The notes: generated from the sequence alone by a model not told the origin. 64,000 nt of DNA from Halopolyspora algeriensis (GCF_003337235.1 NZ_QPJC01000008.1:1-64000); one strand, 5' to 3'; counted from the first letter of the stretch, positions 1 through 7,744 are shown. A program made the numbers and translations.

Positions 1-39
1 GGTGTTCAGGTCTTTCGTCACACATCGATCATGAACACC
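1..39. promoter_or_regulatory. Inverted repeat upstream of the AraC-type gene
   Basis: Arms GGTGTTCA (1-8) and TGAACACC (32-39) are perfect inverted copies 23 nt apart. They lie upstream of the regulator starting at 123 and could be an operator or the stem of an upstream terminator. The window edge cuts the element, so its full length is unknown. Confidence 0.25.
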
Positions 40-122
40 CTCCACCTATCCCCGTGCCCGGCCCCTTCACGCGACCTTCACGGAATCAACCATCTAGCGT
101 CGAGCGTGGGAAGGAGGCCACC

Positions 123-986
123 ATGTTCGACCGCCTCAACGAGGCCATGGAGCACATCGAACGCCACGTGACCGGCGAGATCGATGTGCGCGTGCTCGCC
201 AGGATCGCGCAGACCTCGGAGTACCACTTCCGGCGGTTGTTCTCCGCCCTGGCGGGCATGCCCCTGTCGGAATACATCCGCAGGCGCCGGTTGACGCTGG
301 CGGGAGGGCGCGTGCTCTCCGGTGAGCAGTCCCTGCTCGATATCGCCGTCACCTACGGGTACGGCTCGGGTGAGGCGTTCGCGCGGGCATTCCGATCCAT
401 GCACGGTGTCGGCCCGGCCGACGCGAGACGTTCCGGCATGGTCCTCCGCTCCCAACCACGGATGACATTTCACCTCACCATCGAAGGGAGCACACCGATG
501 GACTACCGAATCGTCGACAAAGACGCCTTCCGCCTCCTCGGTCACAGCACCGTTGTTCCGATCGTCCACCTGGGCCCGAACAGCGCCATCGACGACTTCG
601 TATCGGGGATCGGCGCCGACGAGCTGGCCCGCCTGGAAGCTCTCTCGGACCAGGAACCGCGCGGCATCGTCGCCGCCGTGGAGTCCCTCGACGCCTGCCG
701 GGAAGAAGGTGCCCGGGTGCACTACCTGCACGGAGTCGTCTCCTCGGCGCCGACACCGCAGGGAGCGAGCGAATGGGACATGCCCGCGAGCACGTGGGCC
801 GTGTTCGCCGGAGAGGGCAAGGCACCGGAAGCCATCCAGTACCTGTGGCGGGACGTCTTCACCCAGTGGTTTCCGTCCAATCCCTACCGCAGCGTGCCGG
901 GGCCGGAGATCCTGCGAACCGAGCTTTCCGCGAACAGGGCCGAGATGTCCTACGAGCTCTGGATTCCCGTCGAGCACGTCGAGTAG
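123..986 (+). CDS. AraC-family regulator with GyrI-like ligand domain
   Basis: This 287-residue cytoplasmic transcription factor has two AraC-type helix-turn-helix motifs at about residues 8-105, with the pattern that ends in SEAFARAFR-type recognition helices. A GyrI-like effector domain from about residue 126 to the end usually binds small or cationic molecules. I chose the ATG at 123 because GGGAAGGAGG sits just upstream; the reading frame stays open further 5', but that part has no ribosome-binding site. It stands alone, facing the PH-domain gene across a terminator hairpin. The family often controls multidrug or stress genes, but no target gene is adjacent, so the ligand is unknown. Confidence 0.85.
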   Translation: MFDRLNEAMEHIERHVTGEIDVRVLARIAQTSEYHFRRLFSALAGMPLSEYIRRRRLTLAGGRVLSGEQSLLDIAVTYGYGSGEAFARAFRSMHGVGPADARRSGMVLRSQPRMTFHLTIEGSTPMDYRIVDKDAFRLLGHSTVVPIVHLGPNSAIDDFVSGIGADELARLEALSDQEPRGIVAAVESLDACREEGARVHYLHGVVSSAPTPQGASEWDMPASTWAVFAGEGKAPEAIQYLWRDVFTQWFPSNPYRSVPGPEILRTELSANRAEMSYELWIPVEHVE

Positions 987-1013
987 GGCGGCCACATCGC
1001 AGGACAGAGCTGT

Positions 1014-1048
1014 GGCTCGCCATGGCACACGGAGTGTCATGGCGAGCC
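1014..1048. terminator. Bidirectional terminator hairpin
   Basis: GGCTCGCCATG (1014-1024) and CATGGCGAGCC (1038-1048) form a perfect 11-bp stem, extended inward by a bulged ACAC/GTGT pairing. It lies between the convergent ends of the AraC gene and the PH-domain gene. No T-run follows, as is common for actinobacterial terminators. Confidence 0.65.
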
Positions 1049-1178
1049 CTTCCCCGCTCCCCGGCACGGTATCGGCGAAGAGCGGTACAGCTGAGCCCTT
1101 CCGAAGGTCGGACCGTGTCGATGCGGGCTTCACCACTGCATCTGCCGGACACGGCGAAACCGGCTTGCCGGTGGGGCC

Positions 1179-1826
1179 CTACAGTCGGCGGAGCAGCTTC
1201 GCCTTCTGCGTCGCGAACTCCTCCTCGGTGAGCACACCGGTATCTCGGAGCTTGCCGAGACGTTCCAATCCGTCCAGCGGGTCCAACTCCGTTGACGAGT
1301 TCGAGCCGTGCTGTGCCGGTGAGGCAGGCCGTGCCGGAGCTTCGGGACCGGGCCGGTTCGGCTTCGGGGAATGCTTCCGCGCGCGGTTCAACTTCTTCCT
1401 GGCCGCGTCGACGAAGCGCCTCGCGTCGGTTTCGTTCACGTTCTCGATTTCGGTTCCCGCTTTCTTGCCGCGGGAGACGATTTCGATTTCGGACCGCTCA
1501 CGGCCCTTGTCCTTCAGATGAACGCCCTCGACCTGGTCGAAGGGGAAATCCTCCGACCTGGAATCGACCCACCCCTCGTAGACGTACAGGATCCGCCGGT
1601 CGGTCAGCGCGAGCACTCCGAAACCGCCTCCGTACAAGCCGATCGCGAGTTCCCCGACAGCCTCGTCGGCGTACAGGTACTTGGGCAGCCGGCGGATGTC
1701 CCGCTTGCCGCCGAACACGTTTTTCAGACGCGCGGCGGCCTGGGCCAATCCCGGATGTGCCGGATACTTCTCCTCGCCCACCGGCCCTCCCGGAGCTCTC
1801 GCCGTCGACGCCGTCAGCGTAGCCAT
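1179..1826 (-). CDS. PH-domain protein with C-terminal SHOCT motif
   Basis: This is a 215-residue soluble protein. The middle part (about residues 45-135) resembles bacterial PH-like domains: a strand-rich stretch with LTDRRILYVYEG followed by F-DQVEGV. The last 30 residues (LDGLERLGKLRDTGVLTEEE) are a SHOCT motif, a short helical oligomerisation or sorting tag common in actinobacteria. The linker is charged and proline-rich. The start at 1826 (ATG, MATLTAS) fits the family better than the in-frame start near 2003, which would overlap the neighbouring gene. Its role is unknown; similar proteins are thought to sit at the membrane face. Confidence 0.75.
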   Translation of the reverse strand: MATLTASTARAPGGPVGEEKYPAHPGLAQAAARLKNVFGGKRDIRRLPKYLYADEAVGELAIGLYGGGFGVLALTDRRILYVYEGWVDSRSEDFPFDQVEGVHLKDKGRERSEIEIVSRGKKAGTEIENVNETDARRFVDAARKKLNRARKHSPKPNRPGPEAPARPASPAQHGSNSSTELDPLDGLERLGKLRDTGVLTEEEFATQKAKLLRRL

Positions 1827-1864
1827 TCGCTCCGAAGATGTGTGCGGCCTCGTGGAGACGTTAC

Positions 1865-2494
1865 TCAGCCGTAAAGGCGCTTGGTGTACTCGGGGCCGTA
1901 GTAGCGTTCCAGTTCTTCCAGGCTGTCGTCGGGACGGTCGAGGGCCTTGGCGATCCGTGCGCGCGAGGGGAGTGCTTCGGGATTCCACGTTTCCGGCTTC
2001 CACAGCGCCGATCGCAGGAATGCCTTGGCGCAGTGGTGGAAGATCTGCTCGATGTCCACGACGAGGGCGACGGGAGGCCGGTGGCCCTGGACGGTCATCT
2101 CGTCGAAGAACGGCGCATCGCGCACCAGGCGGGCGCGGCCGTTGATGCGCAGCGTGTCACCACGACCGGGCACCATGTGGAGCAAACCGACATGGGGATT
2201 CGCCAGCACGTTGCGGAATCCGTCGGCCCGCCGGTTGCCGGGGCGGTCCGGAAGCGCGATCGTGGTGTCGTCGAGCACGAGAGTGAAGCCGGCTGGATCT
2301 CCCTTCGGGGAGACGTCGCACCGGCCTGCCGCATCCGCCGTGGCGACCAGGCAGAACGGCGACTCCGCCAGCCACTGCCTGTCGAGCTCGTGCAAGGCCG
2401 TCCGTTCCTTGGCGACGGTCGACGGGCGGGGTGAGCCCACCAGTTCCCGCAGCTCCTCCTCGGAGGTCACCTCGAACAGCTCCGCGGCGTTCAT
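1865..2494 (-). CDS. FMN-dependent PPOX (pyridoxamine-phosphate-oxidase-fold) protein
   Basis: This 209-residue split-barrel flavoprotein is of the MSMEG_1061 type. CLVATADAAGRCDVSPKGDPAG and PGNRRADGFRNVLANPHVGLL are the FMN-binding signatures of the pyridoxamine-5'-phosphate-oxidase superfamily. Members reduce F420- or FMN-linked substrates or bind haem; the substrate here cannot be told. The ATG at 2494 is preceded by AGAAGG at a good distance. It lies just upstream of the PH-SHOCT gene on the same strand (39 nt apart), so the two may be co-transcribed. Confidence 0.8.
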   Translation of the reverse strand: MNAAELFEVTSEEELRELVGSPRPSTVAKERTALHELDRQWLAESPFCLVATADAAGRCDVSPKGDPAGFTLVLDDTTIALPDRPGNRRADGFRNVLANPHVGLLHMVPGRGDTLRINGRARLVRDAPFFDEMTVQGHRPPVALVVDIEQIFHHCAKAFLRSALWKPETWNPEALPSRARIAKALDRPDDSLEELERYYGPEYTKRLYG

Positions 2495-2584
2495 CAGCGT
2501 GCCCTTCTCCAGCGGGGGCCGGCACGTTGATCGGTCACCGGCCGGGCTGGTCACTCGTGATCAGCGATCCGCACCGTATCAGCA

Positions 2585-2704
2585 TCAGCGATGCCGGTGT
2601 GCCGAATCATCCGCACGGCTCGGCAGGATCTGCAGCAGCACCAGTGGGCCGAGAAGCAGCGCGGCGGTGAGGAACCACGGCATCAGCACGATCGAATCGT
2701 TCAT
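2585..2704 (-). CDS. Small single-span membrane peptide (39 residues)
   Basis: An ATG-to-TGA frame of 39 codons encodes a peptide with a clear hydrophobic segment (about residues 5-28, starting IVLMPWFLTAALLLGPLVLL) and a charged, His/Arg-rich tail. It has the length and layout of other actinobacterial one-span peptides. Ribosome-binding site support is weak (GGTGTGAG next to the ATG). No family is recognised. It sits between the PPOX gene and the DUF397 module on the same strand. The strongly actinobacterial codon choice and the membrane profile make it plausible, but it is unproven. Confidence 0.45.
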   Translation of the reverse strand: MNDSIVLMPWFLTAALLLGPLVLLQILPSRADDSAHRHR

Positions 2705-2774
2705 ACTCACACCATCGGACGCCACGGGGATTCCGTTGAGGGTCGATGCGTCCCCGTTTCGAGGGACAGCGTGG

Positions 2775-3107
2775 TTACGTCCCGCTCGGCGTGATCAGAG
2801 AGCCGGGGGTGCGGTCGTCGGGCAGATCGAGCAGGTCGTCGATCACCTCGCACACGGAGCCGGTGGACTGCCACGACACTCTGGTCGGGGCCAGGATGTT
2901 CTCCTCGTCGCCGGGCATCCTGGTGGCCACGACATCGTTTTCGTCCTGCAGCCGGATCACGTCGATGACGTTGTCGTGGGCGCGGACGCCGATGACGGCC
3001 AGGATCTCGCCCTGCTCGTCACGGGGATGCATGAACTGGAAACCGCGCGCGGCGAGCCGGCGCAGCCGCTCGTCCGTGGCGGAGGTGGTGTCAGTGGAGG
3101 ACGTCAT
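2775..3107 (-). CDS. Hypothetical protein linked to DUF397 module
   Basis: This is a 110-residue soluble protein with no recognised domain; it contains DERLRRLAARGFQFMHPRDE and a mixed alpha/beta pattern. Its start (ATG 3107, alternative GTG 3116) overlaps the end of the DUF397 gene by 17 nt, so translation is probably coupled. Proteins of this kind often follow Scr1/DUF397 pairs in actinomycetes, which suggests a shared role, but none is known. Confidence 0.7.
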   Translation of the reverse strand: MTSSTDTTSATDERLRRLAARGFQFMHPRDEQGEILAVIGVRAHDNVIDVIRLQDENDVVATRMPGDEENILAPTRVSWQSTGSVCEVIDDLLDLPDDRTPGSLITPSGT

Positions 3108-3330
3108 CGAACTCACCGTCCTTGGCGCCGGCCAGGAAAGCGGACATCTCGGCGCGGGTGTAGATCAGCGCGGGACCGTCGGGATGGCGCGAGTTGCGCA
3201 TCGCGATCTCGTCGTCGCCGAGGGAGGCGATCTCCACGCAGTTGCCGATTGCGCCGCTGCGAGTGCTCTTCCGCCACACGGCCCCGGCGAGTTGTGACGC
3301 CGGTGCGCTGCTACGAACCTCGTTCGCCAT
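3091..3330 (-). CDS. DUF397-domain protein (Scr1-module partner)
   Basis: This 79-residue protein carries the DUF397 signature W-RKS-S-G-GNCVEIA (WRKSTRSGAIGNCVEIA) followed by AMRNSRHPDGPALIYTRAEMSAFL. DUF397 proteins are small partners of Scr1-type HTH regulators, and the pair has been likened to toxin-antitoxin systems and to bldB/abaA developmental loci. The ATG at 3330 follows GGAAGGGG. The HTH gene lies 157 bp upstream on the same strand. The spacing contains a promoter framed by inverted repeats, so this gene can be expressed apart from the regulator. Confidence 0.9.
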   Translation of the reverse strand: MANEVRSSAPASQLAGAVWRKSTRSGAIGNCVEIASLGDDEIAMRNSRHPDGPALIYTRAEMSAFLAGAKDGEFDDVLH

Positions 3331-3356
3331 GGGTCCCCTTCCGACCATCTGCCTGA

Positions 3357-3429
3357 GTGCATCTGCATGTGCATTTGATCGTGCGCATGAATGTAACACA
3401 AGTAACAGCAAATGCACGTGCAGATGCAC
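3357..3429 (-). promoter_or_regulatory. Promoter framed by 21-bp inverted arms
   Basis: The arm at 3357-3377 (GTGCATCTGC then ATGTGCATTTG) and the arm at 3409-3429 are inverted copies matching at 20 of 21 positions, 31 nt apart. The spacer, read on the minus strand, holds two TGTTAC copies and an extended -10 (TGTTACATT) pointing at the DUF397 gene. Each arm holds a TGCAYGTGCA core. This looks like a two-site operator for the neighbouring HTH protein; it could also fold as a long RNA hairpin. Confidence 0.6.
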
Positions 3430-3487
3430 GGAATGAACCCATCAGTGGGACAGCGTCGACCGGTGGTCGCCCGGGGACGGTGCTCGT

Positions 3488-4387
3488 CTAGAGCTCGGCC
3501 CGCATCTTGCTGAGCACCTGTCGGGTGTTGTCGGGAGTCTCCGCGTCCACCGCCAGCCGGTCCAGCACCCTGCCGTACAGCTCGACCTCCTCCAGCTTCT
3601 CCAGATAGAGGGCACCGGAGAGGTGTTCGATGTAGACCAGGTCCGGCAGTTCGGGTTCGGCGAACCGCAACATGCTGAACGCGCCCTCGGCCGCGTAGCC
3701 GCTGAGCCGGTACGGCACGACCTGAAGCGTGACATGGGGGAGCTTGGTGATCTCCAGCAGATGATCGATCTGAGCCCGCATGACCCGATTTCCCCCGATC
3801 GGGCGGTGCAGCACCGATTCGTCGATCACCGCCCACAGGCGGGGCGCATCCGGACGGGAAAGCAGCTTCTGCCGCTGCATGCGCAGGGTCACGCGGCGCT
3901 CGACGTCCTCATCGGCGAACTCCGGGCGGCCGTGGCTGGCGACCGCCCGCGCGTAGTCCTGCGTTTGCATCAGACCGGGAACGAACTGCAGCTCGTAGGT
4001 CTGAATCCGCGAGACCGACTCCTCCAGGCCGACGTAGTCCTGGAACCACTCGGGCATCAGGTCGGTGTAGCGGTGCCACCAGCCGGGTTCGTTGGAGCGC
4101 TGGACCATGTCGAGGAACCTCTCGCGCTCACCGGCGTCGGTCACCCCGTACATGGTGAGCAGGTCGCTGACGTCGCGCTCCTTGAAGCTCACCCGACCGA
4201 GTTCGAGGCGGCTGATCTTCGACCCCGACGCCCGGATGGAGTACCCGGCGTCGGCGCGGGAGATCTCCGCGGCCTCGCGCAACCGGCGCAACTGGGCGCC
4301 GAGCACGATGCGCCGGGCGGTCGGGCCACCGCTGTGCGCGGCGGCGCGGCCGTCGCAGACCGAGTCGGAGGGACCGTCCGTGGCCAT
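3488..4387 (-). CDS. Scr1-type XRE helix-turn-helix regulator (DUF5753)
   Basis: This 299-residue DNA-binding protein has an XRE-type HTH at about residues 27-82 (LGAQLRRLREAAEISRADAG and GSKISRLELGR). A DUF5753 domain fills the rest, including the family motifs QTYELQFVPGLMQTQDYAR and RVTLRMQRQKLL. The ATG at 4387 has AGAGGAA upstream. It precedes a DUF397 gene and diverges from a DUF574 methyltransferase, the usual context of Scr1 regulators in streptomycetes and Pseudonocardiaceae. It probably controls its partner through the inverted repeat at 3357-3429 (inference). Confidence 0.9.
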   Translation of the reverse strand: MATDGPSDSVCDGRAAAHSGGPTARRIVLGAQLRRLREAAEISRADAGYSIRASGSKISRLELGRVSFKERDVSDLLTMYGVTDAGERERFLDMVQRSNEPGWWHRYTDLMPEWFQDYVGLEESVSRIQTYELQFVPGLMQTQDYARAVASHGRPEFADEDVERRVTLRMQRQKLLSRPDAPRLWAVIDESVLHRPIGGNRVMRAQIDHLLEITKLPHVTLQVVPYRLSGYAAEGAFSMLRFAEPELPDLVYIEHLSGALYLEKLEEVELYGRVLDRLAVDAETPDNTRQVLSKMRAEL

Positions 4388-4581
4388 TGCCGTTCCTCTC
4401 GTGCGTGGTGCTCTCGCGGGGCCCGCACCGTGCTGATCCGGCACCGGGCCGGGGCCGTTCTCGTGGCCTACCGCGGTAGTCCACGATGGAAATTCACGAT
4501 CGCATTTACCGTTCGCACCCGGATCTCTACGCTGAGTGCGTCGTGATCGATACCCGTACCTTAACGCCTTGAGAGGCCCCG
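4388..4581. promoter_or_regulatory. Divergent promoter region, HTH gene and methyltransferase
   Basis: This 194-bp region serves genes on both strands. It holds a perfect palindrome TACCGCGGTA (4469-4478) and possible -10 boxes TACGCT and TACCTT on the plus strand. A weak GAGAGG ribosome-binding site precedes the methyltransferase ATG at 4582. No -35 box is convincing. Confidence 0.35.
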
Positions 4582-5421
4582 ATGCCCGCCAGCAACTCTC
4601 CGACCGAAGACGCAGTCCCTTTCCACATCGACACCACCAAGCCGAGTATCGCCCGGGCCTACGATGCGGCTCTCAATGGCAAGGACAACTACGAGGTCGA
4701 TCGCGAGGTCCTGCGCCAACTCAACGAGGTTTCCCCTGAAGTCAAGCAGATAGCATGGGACAACCGGGACTTCCTGATCCGGGCGGTCCGCTTCCTCGCC
4801 GGTCAGGCGGGGATCACGCAGTTCCTCGACTGCGGGTCGGGACTGCCGACGGCCGAGAACACGCACCAGGTGGCACAGCGGATCCAGCCGGATGCGCGCG
4901 TGGTCTACGTCGACAACGATCCCGTGGTGCTCGCGCACGGCCGGGCGCTGCTGGAGGAGAACGACCAGACCCACTTCATGGCGGCCGACATCTTCGAACC
5001 CCGCCAGATCCTCGACGACGAGATCGTGCGCAAGCATCTCGACTTCGCGGAACCGATCGCCCTGCTTCAGGTCGCTACGATGCACCACTGCACCGATGGT
5101 GAACGCAACCCGAGCGACATCATGCGCGAGTACGTCGATGCCCTGCCGTCTGGGTCCTATGTGGCTTTCACACACTTCTTCGACCCCGAGGTCCCCGAGC
5201 ACAGCGAGTTGGCTCGTGGTGTGGAGAACATTCTCATGAACAGTCCGATGGGAATCGGCTTGTTCCGCACCCGCGCCGAGATCGAGGCGATGCTGCCCGG
5301 CCTCGACCTCGTCGATCCCGGCCTGGTGCTGTGTGCCGACTGGTGGCCGGACGGCCCGCGGATCAAGCCGCTCGATCAGGTCTCGCACTGCATCGTCGGT
5401 GCGGTGGGCCGCAAGCCCTGA
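4582..5421 (+). CDS. SAM-dependent methyltransferase, DUF574 family
   Basis: This 279-residue enzyme has a Rossmann-type SAM site: FLDCGSGLPTAENTH (about residues 82-96) and VVYVDNDPVVLAHGRALL, where the acidic residue after the second strand binds the ribose. The N-terminal VPFHIDTTKPSIARAYDAALNGKDNYEVD is the DUF574 signature. The family is abundant in actinomycetes and often lies beside Scr1/DUF397 genes; its substrate is unknown. It diverges from the HTH gene. A 17-bp tandem duplication covers its stop codon. Confidence 0.88.
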   Translation: MPASNSPTEDAVPFHIDTTKPSIARAYDAALNGKDNYEVDREVLRQLNEVSPEVKQIAWDNRDFLIRAVRFLAGQAGITQFLDCGSGLPTAENTHQVAQRIQPDARVVYVDNDPVVLAHGRALLEENDQTHFMAADIFEPRQILDDEIVRKHLDFAEPIALLQVATMHHCTDGERNPSDIMREYVDALPSGSYVAFTHFFDPEVPEHSELARGVENILMNSPMGIGLFRTRAEIEAMLPGLDLVDPGLVLCADWWPDGPRIKPLDQVSHCIVGAVGRKP

Positions 5422-5443
5422 CCTCACCGCAAGCCCTGACCTC
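5409..5443. repeat. Tandem duplication across a stop codon
   Basis: CCGCAAGCCCTGACCTC occurs at 5409-5425 and again at 5427-5443 (period 18). The first copy contains the stop codon of the DUF574 methyltransferase. This looks like a recent slippage duplication. Confidence 0.7.
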
Positions 5444-5510
5444 GCTCGGGGTCCTACGAAGCGAAGGCCCGCACTCTCGACACCCTCGGTGAAGACCACT
5501 ACCGGCCGGC

Positions 5511-5532
5511 TCCTGCCCGATATCGGGCAGGA
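5511..5532. promoter_or_regulatory. 22-bp perfect palindrome, candidate operator or terminator
   Basis: TCCTGCCCGAT (5511-5521) is followed at once by its exact reverse complement (5522-5532). With no loop it fits a dimeric-regulator operator better than a terminator. It lies 90 bp after the methyltransferase stop and 40 bp before the next start. Confidence 0.55.
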
Positions 5533-5572
5533 ATATTGCCTTCGAACGAGGCCGCTGCCAGTCTTCGAAGCC

Positions 5573-5842
5573 ATGAACCAGTGGGTCCCGGCCGAGTTGG
5601 TCCGCCACGTGGCCGAGTCCACCGGACTGCCACCGTCCACTGCGGCCCGCGTCGCCGCCGACGTCATCGCGTACTTCCACGAGACCACCGAGCAGTACGT
5701 GCGGCGCAGGCACACCGAGCTGCAGCGGCGCGGTCACAAGAACGCCGAGGTGTGGACGGTGATCATCGCGGAGCTCGCGCAACGCCCGGTTGCTCCGCCG
5801 GAGCTGTCCGAGCGTCGCCTCCGGCGCATCGTCTACGGCTGA
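5573..5842 (+). CDS. Small hypothetical protein
   Basis: This 89-residue helical protein starts at ATG 5573 (MNQWVPAELVRHVAESTG). It has two predicted amphipathic helices and an Arg-rich middle (EQYVRRRHTELQRRGHKNAE). It resembles short conserved actinobacterial proteins of unknown role; a winged-helix fold is possible but not shown. There is no clear Shine-Dalgarno. The gene is bounded by a 22-bp palindrome upstream and a triplicated 14-mer downstream, directly before glmS, so the two may be co-transcribed. Confidence 0.6.
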   Translation: MNQWVPAELVRHVAESTGLPPSTAARVAADVIAYFHETTEQYVRRRHTELQRRGHKNAEVWTVIIAELAQRPVAPPELSERRLRRIVYG

Positions 5843-5884
5843 GCTGAGCGGCAAGGGCTGAGCGGCAAGGGCTGAGCGGAAAGG
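5843..5884 (+). repeat. Three tandem 14-mers at the glmS ribosome-binding site
   Basis: GCTGAGCGGCAAGG is repeated at 5843-5856, 5857-5870 and 5871-5884; the last copy has A for C at its tenth base. The third unit supplies the GGAAAGG preceding the glmS ATG (5891). Copy-number change would move or copy the ribosome-binding site. Confidence 0.8.
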
Positions 5885-5890
5885 TATGCC

Positions 5891-7717
5891 ATGTGCGGAA
5901 TCGTCGGCTATGTCGGCAGCCGGGAAAGCACCCCGATCCTCATCGAGGGTTTGCACCGATTGGAGTATCGAGGCTACGACTCGGCCGGATTGGCAGTAGC
6001 CCGGCGAGGCCGCCTGCGGGTGACCAAAACCGCCGGATGTGTGCAGGACCTGCGGGACCGACTCGGTAAGGGCACCACGGGGACGATCGGTCTCGCGCAC
6101 ACGAGGTGGGCCACACACGGTGAGCCGAGCGATCTCAATGCTCACCCTCATGTGGACGCAGGCGGACACATCGCCGTCGTGCACAACGGGGTCCTCGAGA
6201 ACGCGGAACCACTGCGGAACAGGCTGCTCGCCGAGGGTGTGCGGTTCGCTTCGGACACCGACACCGAAATCCTGGCGCATCTGATCGCTGCGGCGGTGGA
6301 GGCCGGGAGCGAATCACTGGAGGATGCGGTCCGCGCCGTTCTGCACCGGGTCGAGGGCACCTACGGGTTGCTCGTGCTCGATGCCCGCAACCCGCGGGAA
6401 CTGGTGGTGGCCCGCAACGGGAGTCCGATCGTGCTCGGCATCGGCGACGGCGAGATGTTCGCCGCCTCCGATGTGGCCGCCCTGGTACGGCACACCAAGC
6501 ATGTGATCCACCTGGATGACGGTGAGCTCGCCACCATCAGCGCCGACGCCTACCGGACCAGCACCATGCAGGCCGACCGCACGGACAAGACCCCGGCGGC
6601 CGTCGACCTGGTCGACGAGGACTACCAGCTGAACGGCTTCTCCGACTTCATGCGCAAGGAGATCCACGACCAGCCACGGGCCGGCCGGCGTGTACTGCGC
6701 GGGCGACTCGACGAGCGGTTCGCCACGGCACGCCTCGACGGTCTCGGCCTGGATGCTCGACAGCTGCGTGCTGTCCGGCGAGTCAAGTTCCTCGGCTGCG
6801 GGTCGGCCTACTACGCGGGGCAGCTCGGCGCCAACCTCGTCGAGGAACTGGCCCGGTTGCCCGCCGACGCCGAGCCGGCCTCGGAGTTCCGCTACCGCAA
6901 TCCCGTCATCGACGAGGACACGCTCTACGTCGCCGTCAGTCAGTCCGGCGAAACTCTGGACACGCTCGCGGCCGTCCAGGAGCTCAAGCGCAAGGGTGGT
7001 CAGGTGGTCGGCCTGGTCAACGCGGTCGGCAGTGCCATCGCCAGGGAGTGTGGCAGCGGGGTCTTCCTCCATGCGGGACCGGAGGTGTCCGTGGCCTCGA
7101 CCAAGGCCGTCATGAACATGTCTCTGTCCTTCGCGCTGCTGGCGTTGCTGCTCGGCCGGGTACGCGACCTGTCGATGGCGCACGGCCGGCGGCTCGTGAC
7201 CGCTCTCGCGGCGATCCCCGACCGAATCACGGATGTCCTCGCGGACGAAAAACAGGTGATCGCCGCCGCCGAGCGCTATGCGAACACCGAGCACATGTTC
7301 TTCGTGGGACGGGTCCGTGGCTGGCCGGTCGCTCGTGAAGGGGCGCAGAAACTCAAGGAGATCTCCTACGTCCACGCCGAAGCCTACGAGGCGGCCGAGC
7401 TCAAGCACGGGCCGCTGGCGCTGATCGATCACACCATGCCCTCGGTGGTGATCGTCCCCGACGACGAGTTGCTCGCCAAGAACATCGGCACGATCGAGCA
7501 GATCAGGGCCAGGGGAGGCCCGGTCATCGCGATCACGAACGCGGACCTGCCGGACGGTCTCGCCGAGACGGTGATCCGGCTGCCGCGCGGCGAGCCGGAA
7601 CTCGACCCGATCCTGTTCACGATCCCGCTCCAGCTGTTCGCGTACCACCTGGCCACCACTCTGGGCCGGAATGTCGACAAGCCTCGCAATCTGGCCAAGA
7701 GCGTGACCGTCGAATGA
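5891..7717 (+). CDS. glmS: Glutamine--fructose-6-phosphate aminotransferase
   Basis: GlmS makes glucosamine-6-phosphate from fructose-6-phosphate and glutamine, the first committed step to UDP-GlcNAc for peptidoglycan and mycothiol. The 608-residue length is typical. The N-terminal amidotransferase starts MCGIVGYVG with the catalytic Cys2 exposed after Met removal, and has the HTRWATHG and HNG motifs. Two SIS domains follow (GCGSAYYAGQLGA and VGRVRGWPVAREGAQKLKEISY), and the C-terminus ends NLAKSVTVE, the isomerase-site signature. The spacing to the ATG is set by a repeated 14-mer. Confidence 0.97.
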   Translation: MCGIVGYVGSRESTPILIEGLHRLEYRGYDSAGLAVARRGRLRVTKTAGCVQDLRDRLGKGTTGTIGLAHTRWATHGEPSDLNAHPHVDAGGHIAVVHNGVLENAEPLRNRLLAEGVRFASDTDTEILAHLIAAAVEAGSESLEDAVRAVLHRVEGTYGLLVLDARNPRELVVARNGSPIVLGIGDGEMFAASDVAALVRHTKHVIHLDDGELATISADAYRTSTMQADRTDKTPAAVDLVDEDYQLNGFSDFMRKEIHDQPRAGRRVLRGRLDERFATARLDGLGLDARQLRAVRRVKFLGCGSAYYAGQLGANLVEELARLPADAEPASEFRYRNPVIDEDTLYVAVSQSGETLDTLAAVQELKRKGGQVVGLVNAVGSAIARECGSGVFLHAGPEVSVASTKAVMNMSLSFALLALLLGRVRDLSMAHGRRLVTALAAIPDRITDVLADEKQVIAAAERYANTEHMFFVGRVRGWPVAREGAQKLKEISYVHAEAYEAAELKHGPLALIDHTMPSVVIVPDDELLAKNIGTIEQIRARGGPVIAITNADLPDGLAETVIRLPRGEPELDPILFTIPLQLFAYHLATTLGRNVDKPRNLAKSVTVE

Positions 7718-7744
7718 ACGGTCGGTGGTGCATTACACTCGTCC

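Noticed and set aside
78-1136. 352-codon frame antisense to the AraC gene
   Set aside because: It is the complement of a well-supported gene, and its protein has no domain and atypical composition. Long antisense frames are common in high-GC DNA.
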